Shown one piece after another: positions 1 through 5,063 of a DNA stretch of 8,329 nucleotides. A model generated the notes under the pieces. It saw only the letters and a list, made by a program, of their open reading frames with translations, ran no database searches and had not been told where the DNA came from. The first letter of the stretch is position 1. Every line of letters starts with the position of its first letter. The stretch is taken from assembly GCA_020723225.1 (NCBI GenBank), contig DYJG01000090.1, positions 1 to 8,329 on the forward strand, written 5' to 3'. Made by a program: the position numbers and the translations under genes. Source of the stretch: Desulfobacca acetoxidans. GTDB lineage: Bacteria > Desulfobacterota > Desulfobaccia > Desulfobaccales > 0-14-0-80-60-11.

Positions 1-1
1 C

Positions 2-520
2 CGCTCCCCGGAAGAGGTGCAAAAGCACTGGTTCCGCCGGCAACTGGCGTGGGCCTACGAATTGAAAAAAATCGTGGTCATCCACACCCGGGAAGCCACG
101 CCCGCCACTTTGGAGATTCTCCGGGATTCCCGTTCGCTTCTGCACGGCGGGGTGATGCACTGCTTCGGCGGCAGTTGGCCGGAGGCCCGGGCCTTCCTGG
201 ACCTGGGCTTTTACCTCTCCTTCGCCGGCCCGCTGACCTACCCCAAGGCCGGGGACCTCCGGGACGTGGCCCAAAAAGCGCCCTTGGACCGCATCCTGCT
301 GGAAACCGACTGCCCTTATCTCACCCCCCAGCCCTGGCGGGGCAAACGCAACGAACCGGCTTACGTGGCCGCCACCGCCCGGCAGATGGCGGAGGTGAAA
401 AAACTCGGCCTGGAGGAACTGGCCCGGGCCACCTGGGAGAACAGCCTCCGGGCCTTCGGCCTGGAGGAAAAGGACGTTATTGTTTCTCGCAGAGGCGCCA
501 AGGACGCAAAGAAAGGATAG
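2..520 (+). CDS. tatD: TatD family metal-dependent hydrolase (C-terminal part, 5' end outside window)
   Basis: TatD proteins are cytoplasmic TIM-barrel hydrolases of the amidohydrolase superfamily with metal-dependent DNase activity, implicated in DNA repair and turnover. The reading frame is open from base 2, so the gene begins upstream; about 172 of the usual 255-265 residues are present. Visible family motifs are VIHTREA (metal-ligand His, codon 83-85), GGVMHCFGG (His, codon 158-160) and LETDCPYLTP (Asp, codon 308-310), followed by the typical RNEPAYV segment and a closing ENSLRAFGL helix. The N-terminal HxH metal motif would lie outside the window. The last 12 or so residues (VSRRGAKDAKKG) are basic, unlike the family, and are encoded by the left arm of a dispersed repeat that runs through the TAG stop. 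The enzyme class is secure; the exact subfamily (TatD, YcfH or YjjV type) cannot be decided from this part. Confidence 0.93.
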   Translation, partial: RSPEEVQKHWFRRQLAWAYELKKIVVIHTREATPATLEILRDSRSLLHGGVMHCFGGSWPEARAFLDLGFYLSFAGPLTYPKAGDLRDVAQKAPLDRILLETDCPYLTPQPWRGKRNEPAYVAATARQMAEVKKLGLEELARATWENSLRAFGLEEKDVIVSRRGAKDAKKG

Positions 521-607
521 AAAAACTTGGCGGTCTTTGCGTCTTTGCGAGAAATTTTTTCCCTTGTTCCGAAAAGAAGCCTCACGCAAAGACGCAAAGG
601 CGCAAAG
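485..607. repeat. Three-armed inverted repeat of CGCAAAG units at the tatD 3' end
   Basis: An arm at 485-511 and an arm at 526-552 are imperfect reverse complements; ctcgc/gcgag ends match exactly, and gacgcaaag at 503-511 has an exact complement at 535-543. A third arm at 580-607 (units acgcaaag, gacgcaaag, gcgcaaag) is again complementary to the middle arm. The middle arm can therefore pair with either neighbour, giving two mutually exclusive hairpins. The first arm lies inside the tatD coding sequence. A T-rich stretch (gaaattttttccc) follows the first hairpin, so it could act as a transcription terminator for tatD; this is inference. An identical copy of the third arm recurs at 4993-5020. 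Confidence 0.75.
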
Positions 608-641
608 CAAGACGCAATAACATACTAAAAAACAGTGAATC

Positions 642-698
642 GGTGGAGCGGCCGTCTCTGGCCGCCCGAGTCGGGCGGGCACGGAGGCCCGCCCCACC
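642..698. repeat. GC-rich multi-hairpin palindromic repeat
   Basis: The element is bounded by ggtgg (642-646) and ccacc (694-698), which are complementary. Inside are two perfect stems: gcggcc/ggccgc (648-653/660-665, 6-base loop) and gggcgggc/gcccgccc (673-680/687-694, 6-base loop). An alternative small stem is gcccga/tcgggc (664-669/671-676). The fold resembles a small cloverleaf in either DNA or RNA. Similar GC-rich palindromes are a common form of dispersed intergenic repeat in environmental bacteria, but I cannot count copies from one window. Confidence 0.65.
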
Positions 699-701
699 AG
701 A

Positions 702-783
702 CTTTTCATTCTTTCGAGAGAGCCGAAGGCTCAGGAACGACTGCTATGAAAAGCGCTACTCGCACAGGCTGGAAAGCCTGTGC
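702..783. repeat. Nested palindromes, including a 9-bp GNRA-type hairpin
   Basis: An outer pair cttttcat/atgaaaag (702-709/746-753) encloses a small hairpin gagcc-gaa-ggctc (720-732). It is followed by a perfect 9-bp stem gcacaggct/agcctgtgc (762-770/775-783) closed by a GGAA tetraloop, which fits the GNRA consensus. This is compact hairpin structure, with no open frame or ribosome-binding site attached. It directly continues the preceding GC-rich palindrome and may be part of the same composite element. Confidence 0.6.
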
Positions 784-895
784 CACCGATCCTTTCATGT
801 TTTTGGGCGCACCAGAGGCTCATTAATGATTCGTTCCCATCACAACTTGGATACGAATTAAAGAACGGCCCCCCCGCTTTGTTTAACTGAAAGCT

Positions 896-926
896 TTCAC
901 CATTCAGCTATTTGAATTATTATATA
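896..926 (+). promoter_or_regulatory. Possible sigma-70-type promoter for yggS (weak)
   Basis: A local AT-rich stretch in a GC-rich genome carries a TATTAT box (918-923) and an overlapping TATATA (921-926). A weak TTCACC sits 16 bases upstream of the first (896-901). A short dyad ctgaa/ttcag (887-891/903-907) overlaps the -35 position. The boxes lie about 50 bases before the yggS start codon. The match is by eye only, and the -35 element is poor. Confidence 0.28.
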
Positions 927-975
927 GGACTGATACCCGGCTGCCGACCGTTATCCCCGTTAAAAGATAGCCAAG

Positions 976-1653
976 ATGAACCAAGTTGCCAAAAATCTTG
1001 AGGAAGTGAGAAAGCGTATCGAGGCCGCGGCCCGCCGGGCCGGCCGGGACCCGGCTCCGGTAAAGCTGGTGGCGGTGAGCAAGACCGTGGATGCGGGCCG
1101 TATTAAAGAAGCGTGGGACGCGGGGCAGCAAATTTTCGGGGAAAATTATCTCCAGGAGGCGAAAGCAAAGATCGAGACCCTGGGGCCGGGTCCGGCCTGG
1201 CACTTCATCGGCCACCTGCAAAGCAACAAGGCCAAGGCCGCAGTCGAGCTTTTCGGACTGATCCACGGGGTGGACAGCCTCAAGCTGGCCCGGGCCTTGG
1301 AGAAGGCCGCCGCCCAAATGGGCAAGGTCCAGGAAATTCTTATCCAGGTAAACCAGGCAGGGGAGGCCAGCAAGTCCGGCGTCAACCCGGAGGCCGCGGC
1401 CGGCCTGCTCCGGGACATCGCGGCTCTGCCTCACTTAAGGGTAAAGGGCCTGATGACCATGCCCCCCTTTCTCGACCCCGATGAGGTGCGCCCCTATTTC
1501 CGGTCCTTGAACGAGCTCCGGGACCGGCTGGAGCAACTGGACCTGGGGACGCTGCCGGAACTCTCCATGGGCATGTCCGGGGACTACGAGGTGGCCGTGG
1601 AGGAAGGGGCGACGCTGGTGCGCGTGGGCACCGCTATTTTTGGCAAGAGATGA
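976..1653 (+). CDS. yggS: YggS/PLPBP family pyridoxal-phosphate homeostasis protein
   Basis: This family binds pyridoxal 5'-phosphate (PLP) in the cytoplasm without a known catalytic activity and keeps vitamin B6 and some amino/keto-acid pools balanced. The 225-residue length is normal. The PLP lysine is Lys36 in LVAVSKT, the same position as in the E. coli protein. Other family blocks are FGENYLQEA (about 45-55), WHFIGHLQSNK (about 75-85), VNQAGEASKSG, VKGLMTMPPF, LSMGMSGDYEVAVEEG (phosphate-binding region) and the C-terminal RVGTAIFGKR. The fold is a single alanine-racemase-like TIM barrel. The ATG at 976 is the only reasonable start, because an in-frame TAA lies at 961-963; no clear Shine-Dalgarno sequence precedes it. 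In other bacteria yggS often sits beside proC or cell-division genes; here it stands before an MFS transporter, separated by a heptad inverted repeat. Confidence 0.96.
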   Translation: MNQVAKNLEEVRKRIEAAARRAGRDPAPVKLVAVSKTVDAGRIKEAWDAGQQIFGENYLQEAKAKIETLGPGPAWHFIGHLQSNKAKAAVELFGLIHGVDSLKLARALEKAAAQMGKVQEILIQVNQAGEASKSGVNPEAAAGLLRDIAALPHLRVKGLMTMPPFLDPDEVRPYFRSLNELRDRLEQLDLGTLPELSMGMSGDYEVAVEEGATLVRVGTAIFGKR

Positions 1654-1668
1654 TCCAAGAGGCAGGAT

Positions 1669-1759
1669 AGTGATCAGTTATCAGTAATCAGTGATCAGTA
1701 AAAGACTAAATACAAAGAAAATCGACTACTGATCACTGACCACTGATTACTGATTACTG
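1669..1759. repeat. Inverted pair of heptad (AGTRATC) tandem repeats
   Basis: The left arm (1669-1699) is four 7-base units, agtgatc, agttatc, agtaatc, agtgatc, plus a trailing agt. The right arm (1728-1759) is the reverse-complement form: act, gatcact, gaccact, gattact, gattact, g. The arms match at about 27 of 31 positions and are separated by a 28-base AT-rich loop, so the whole spacer can form one long hairpin. It starts 16 bases after the yggS stop and ends 7 bases before the MFS start codon, occupying the place where a ribosome-binding site would normally be. There is no T-tract after the hairpin, so a classical intrinsic terminator is not indicated. Confidence 0.85.
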
Positions 1760-1766
1760 GGCTGAA

Positions 1767-2933
1767 ATGAACCGACACCCAATCGACCACCCCCTCCGCC
1801 TCCAGGCCCTAGTCTTCTCCCTGGTGGTGGCCGCGTTCAGCACGGTGTACATCACCCAGCCGGTGCTGCCGGTGCTGAAAGAGGAATTCGGGGTCAGCGA
1901 GTTTCTGGCCTCTTTGTCCGTGTCTGCGGTGATCCTGGGGATCGCCCTGGCGAATCTGCCCTGGGGACGCCTGGCGGATCGCTCCCCGGTCAGGCCCATT
2001 ATTCTTTTGGGGGGAGTGGTGATCACCCTGTGCGGCTTGTTCTCTGCGGCCACTTCCAGCCTCCGGCTCCTGATCCTGGCCCGGTTCGTCCAGGGCCTGT
2101 TCATTCCCACGCTGTCCACCTGCGTGGTGGTCTATCTGGGCCGCAGCCTGCCGCTGGAGCGCCTCAACGTGGTCATGGGTACCTACGTCTCGGCCACGGT
2201 GGCCGGGGGCTTAAGCGGGCGGCTCCTGGGGGGGTGGATTCATCCGCCCCTGCATTGGCGCTACGCCTTTGTCACCACCTCCATTCTGTTGTTTACCGCC
2301 ACCCTGGCGGCGCTGCGCTGGCTGCCGCCGGAAAGCAGGAAGATCGAAATTCCCGAGGAGGAGCCGGGGTTTATCTCGCTCCTTGCCCGCCGGGACGTGC
2401 GGCTCTTGCTGCTGGCGCCCTTTGCGGCCTTTTTTGTTTTTTCTTCTATTTTCAACTACCTGCCTTTTTATCTGGCCGCGCCGCCCTTTAACGCCCCCAC
2501 CCAGATCATCACCCTGATGTACCTCTCTTACCTGACGGGAGTGGTAATCGGCCCGATGGTGGGAAATCTCTGCAACCGGTTTGGCAACGGGACTATCATG
2601 GCGGGGGGCACCATCGTCTTCGCCCTGGCCATCGCCCTCAGCCTGATTGGCTCCATCTGGGCCGTGGCCGGCAGCCTGGCGGGGGTTTGTCTCGGTTTTT
2701 TCTCCATCCACGCGGCAGCCGCGGGTTTGCTGAACCGCAAACTCACCGTCAGCCGGGGCCGGGGGAATTCTTTGTATATCTTGTTCTATTACCTGGGGGG
2801 CTCCGTAGGCATTACCTTAAGCGGTTTGGCCTATGAGCGGGGTGGTTGGTTTGGAGTGGCTGCGTTGGGATACCTGATGCTCACCATTCCCTTCAGCATC
2901 GGCTGGCGGGAGAGAGCGGGGGGCAGGGGTTAG
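1767..2933 (+). CDS. MFS transporter, YnfM-like 12-TM drug/sugar efflux type
   Basis: An inner-membrane secondary transporter of the major facilitator superfamily, 388 residues, the usual size for a 12-helix member. The segment VYITQPVLPVLKEEFGVS after the first helix resembles YnfM-type permeases, and the helix 2-3 loop carries a motif-A-like WGRLADRSPVRP (residues 66-77). RFVQGLFIP (106-114) is the helix 4 motif-B-like region with its conserved Arg. The two six-helix halves are joined by a charged loop at about 185-212 (PPESRKIEIPEEEP). Substrate cannot be deduced; export of small molecules is the family expectation. The ATG at 1767 is chosen because it leaves a normal short N-terminus and an in-frame TGA lies at 1737-1739; CTG at 1743 is the only alternative. 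No Shine-Dalgarno is visible. The TAG stop lies inside a GGGGTTA repeat, which supplies the last residues (GGRG). Confidence 0.9.
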   Translation: MNRHPIDHPLRLQALVFSLVVAAFSTVYITQPVLPVLKEEFGVSEFLASLSVSAVILGIALANLPWGRLADRSPVRPIILLGGVVITLCGLFSAATSSLRLLILARFVQGLFIPTLSTCVVVYLGRSLPLERLNVVMGTYVSATVAGGLSGRLLGGWIHPPLHWRYAFVTTSILLFTATLAALRWLPPESRKIEIPEEEPGFISLLARRDVRLLLLAPFAAFFVFSSIFNYLPFYLAAPPFNAPTQIITLMYLSYLTGVVIGPMVGNLCNRFGNGTIMAGGTIVFALAIALSLIGSIWAVAGSLAGVCLGFFSIHAAAAGLLNRKLTVSRGRGNSLYILFYYLGGSVGITLSGLAYERGGWFGVAALGYLMLTIPFSIGWRERAGGRG

Positions 2934-2995
2934 GGGTTAGGGGTTAGAGTCCAGCGGCGATGCCAACTAACCCCTAAACCCTAATCCCTGACCCC
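2918..2995. repeat. Telomere-like GGGGTTA heptad repeat, inverted pair with G-quadruplex potential
   Basis: Three exact GGGGTTA units stand at 2926-2946, preceded by a six-G run at 2918-2923. The right arm (2968-2995) holds four degenerate complementary units: taacccc, taaaccc, taatccc, tgacccc. The arms can pair across a loop of about 20 bases. The G-rich strand has four runs of at least four G separated by CA, TTA and TTA, which satisfies the standard pattern for an intramolecular G-quadruplex. The stop codon of the MFS gene (2931-2933) is inside the first unit. This is the same architecture as the heptad pair after yggS but with an unrelated unit. Confidence 0.85.
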
Positions 2996-3033
2996 TCTAT
3001 CATCAGTTAAAGGAAAAGGAAGAAATTCTAAGT

Positions 3034-3045
3034 GAGGGGTTGATG
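3034..3045 (+). promoter_or_regulatory. Shine-Dalgarno deciding the moeA-PBP start
   Basis: GAGGGG (3034-3039) sits 3-5 bases before the ATG at 3043, with an extra purine-rich stretch (aaggaaaaggaagaaa) further upstream. An in-frame TTG at 3040 directly abuts the purine run, so ATG 3043 is preferred. Confidence 0.6.
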
Positions 3046-4965
3046 AAACGACACATCTACTTACGCATGGAATCCCCGGAAAAGGCCCGGGAGCTGTTTC
3101 TGTCCCGGTTTGATTTGCAGACCATGCTCCCTCCCGAGGAAATTCCCACGGCCGCGGCCTTGGGCCGGGTGACCGCGGCTCCGGCCATGGCGCGCTGGTC
3201 CTCGCCCGCGGTGCACCAGGCGGCCATGGACGGCTTCGCGGTGACCGCCGCGGCCACCTTCGGGGCCACGCCCGAGTCCCCCCGGCTGCTGGCGGTGGGC
3301 CGGGAGGCCTTTCCCTTGAACACCGGCCATCCCCTGCCCCCAAACACCGACGCGGTGATCATGGTGGAGCAGATTCCGGACCCCATGGCCGACCCCATTA
3401 CCGTGGAGCACCCCACCTTCCCGTGGCAGCACGTGCGCCGGGTGGGGGAGGACCTGGTGGCCGGAGAGATGGTGCTGCCCGAGGGCAGCCGCATCACTCC
3501 CTGGGACCAGGGGGCCTTGCTGGCCGCGGGGGTGACCCGGCTGATGGTACGCCGCCTCCCCAAAGTGGCCATTATCCCCACCGGCTCGGAGCTGACGCCG
3601 GTGGCGGAGTTGGCGGCGGAGCCCCCCCCGGGACGCCTGCCGGAGTTCAACTCCGTGATCCTGGCGGGCATGGTGGCGGAGGCCGGGGGCATACCCGAGG
3701 TCCGGCCCATCGTCCCCGATGATCCCGGGGCCTTGACCCGGGCCTTAAAAGAGGCGGTGGCCGCCGCGGACCTGGTGCTCATCAACGCCGGCTCCTCCGC
3801 GGGCACCGAGGATTACACCTACCAGGCCGTAGCCTCCCTGGGGGAAGTGCTGGTGCACGGGGTAAGCATGATGCCCGGCAAACCCACGCTTCTGGGGGTG
3901 GTAAACGGCAAACCGGTGATCGGCAACCCCGGCTATCCGGTGTCCGCGGTGCTCTCCTTCGAGGAATTCGCGGCCCCCCTGATCTCCGGCCTGGCGGGCC
4001 TGCGCCCGGCTCCGCGGCCCACCCTGATGGTGCACCCCGCCCAGAACCTCCCTTCCAAGCCCGGCCTCACCGAGTATATCCGGGTGACTCTGGGCCGGGT
4101 GGGGGATAAGGTCATAGCCACGCCGCTGCCCCGGGGCGCGGGGGTCATCACTTCCCTGGTCCGGGCCGATGGGATCCTTAAAGTGCCGGCCTTAAATGAA
4201 GGCCTGGAGGAAGACCGGGCGGTGGCCGCGGAGCTGCTGGCGCCGGTGGAGGACATCGAGGGGACCCTGGTGGTTTTGGGGAGCCACGACAACACCCTGG
4301 ATCTCCTGGGGACGCTGCTCCGCCGCCGGGACCCCAGGCTGCGGCTGTCTTCCGGCCACGTGGGGAGCCTCGGGGGCTTGATGGCCCTGCGGCAGGGCCG
4401 CTCCCACCTGGGGGGGAGCCACCTCTTCGATGAGGAGACCGATACCTACAACGTGCCTTATATCCAGCGTTATCTCCCCGGCCTGCCGCTCAAACTCATC
4501 AATCTGGCCTGGCGGCAGCAGGGGTTGATGGTCCTGCCGGGCAATCCCAAGAACATCCGCAGCATCCCCGACCTGACGAGGGAGGGTGTGAGCTTCATCA
4601 ACCGGCAGCGGGGCGCGGGCACCCGGGTCCTGCTGGACTACCTCCTGAAGCAGGAGGGCCTTACGGCCGACGCCGTCCAGGGGTATGAGCGGGAAGAATA
4701 CACCCACATGGCGGTGGCGGTGAACGTGCTCTCCGGCACCGCGGACGCGGGGCTGGGCATTTTGGCCGCGGCCCGGGCCCTGGGGCTGGACTTCATCCCC
4801 CTGCTGCCGGAACGCTACGACCTGGTGGTGCCGGAGACCACTTTCCAGGATCACCGCTTCCAGACGCTGCTCGCAGTGATCCGCTCCCAGGACTTTATGG
4901 ACGCGGCCCGGGCCCTGGGCGGCTATGATTTGCAGGATTGCGGGAAGATTCTTTGGGAACAATGA
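3043..4965 (+). CDS. moeA: Molybdopterin molybdenumtransferase MoeA fused to a C-terminal PBP-like domain
   Basis: MoeA inserts molybdate (or tungstate) into adenylated molybdopterin in the last step of molybdenum cofactor synthesis, in the cytoplasm. The protein has 640 residues against about 400-410 for plain MoeA. Residues 1-400 are MoeA-like: VHQAAMDGFAV (Asp63), PPNTDAVIMVEQ, VRRVGEDLVAGE (Asp137), IIPTGSELTPV, PIVPDDPGAL (Asp226/227), NAGSSAGTEDYT (Asp257), HGVSMMPGKPTLLG and GNPGYPVSAVLSF, then the beta-barrel domain IV. Residues from about 408 form a periplasmic-binding-protein-like domain (PF12727 type) with GSHDNTLDLL, SGHVGSLGGL, HLGGSHLFDEETDTYNVPYI, NRQRGAGTRVLLD and the GYEREEYTHMAVAV block. 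No signal peptide is present, so this domain is cytoplasmic. Compared with E. coli MoeA, the DTN motif is FNS and the GLPGNPVS motif is GNPGYPVS. The C-terminal domain probably binds an oxyanion or regulates metal choice; this is inference. Confidence 0.93.
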   Translation: MKRHIYLRMESPEKARELFLSRFDLQTMLPPEEIPTAAALGRVTAAPAMARWSSPAVHQAAMDGFAVTAAATFGATPESPRLLAVGREAFPLNTGHPLPPNTDAVIMVEQIPDPMADPITVEHPTFPWQHVRRVGEDLVAGEMVLPEGSRITPWDQGALLAAGVTRLMVRRLPKVAIIPTGSELTPVAELAAEPPPGRLPEFNSVILAGMVAEAGGIPEVRPIVPDDPGALTRALKEAVAAADLVLINAGSSAGTEDYTYQAVASLGEVLVHGVSMMPGKPTLLGVVNGKPVIGNPGYPVSAVLSFEEFAAPLISGLAGLRPAPRPTLMVHPAQNLPSKPGLTEYIRVTLGRVGDKVIATPLPRGAGVITSLVRADGILKVPALNEGLEEDRAVAAELLAPVEDIEGTLVVLGSHDNTLDLLGTLLRRRDPRLRLSSGHVGSLGGLMALRQGRSHLGGSHLFDEETDTYNVPYIQRYLPGLPLKLINLAWRQQGLMVLPGNPKNIRSIPDLTREGVSFINRQRGAGTRVLLDYLLKQEGLTADAVQGYEREEYTHMAVAVNVLSGTADAGLGILAAARALGLDFIPLLPERYDLVVPETTFQDHRFQTLLAVIRSQDFMDAARALGGYDLQDCGKILWEQ

Positions 4966-4992
4966 GCTCTGAGAAGGTCTGAAGAAAAAAAA

Positions 4993-5030
4993 CCTCACGC
5001 AAAGACGCAAAGGCGCAAAGAAAAGACGCA
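4993..5030. repeat. Second copy of the CGCAAAG-unit dispersed repeat
   Basis: Bases 4993-5020 are identical over 28 positions to 580-607 and are followed in both places by a further agacgcaa/aagacgcaa unit after a slightly different linker. Here it is a single arm without a nearby inverted partner. It lies 27 bases after the moeA-PBP stop and about 35 bases before the next coding sequence. Confidence 0.8.
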
Positions 5031-5063
5031 AGATATTTATCTTAATTTGATGTTAAACCTAGA

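Larger units (their letters stand above)
521..975. other. 455-base non-coding spacer between tatD and yggS, mostly palindromic repeats
   Basis: No credible gene lies here. The first 260 bases are occupied by the CGCAAAG-unit repeat and by a block of GC-rich palindromes. Bases 784-880 show nothing I can recognise. From about 881 the sequence turns AT-rich and includes a possible promoter for yggS. Open frames crossing this region are composed of repeat sequence, lack a ribosome-binding site and are not supported as genes. Confidence 0.6.

Noticed and set aside
635..826. Open frame of 63 codons in the tatD-yggS spacer
   Set aside because: It is made of palindromic repeat sequence, has no ribosome-binding site and no protein-like composition.
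1669..1759. Possible CRISPR array
   Set aside because: Units are 7 bases, contiguous and inverted across a loop; there are no spacers of CRISPR length and no cas genes.
3040..3042. TTG as start of the moeA-PBP gene
   Set aside because: ATG at 3043 has a clearer spacing from the GAGGGG site, and the difference is one residue.
3057..3806. Long antisense open frames opposite moeA-PBP
   Set aside because: High-GC shadow frames; the + strand protein has clear MoeA motifs and the antisense product shows no recognisable domain.
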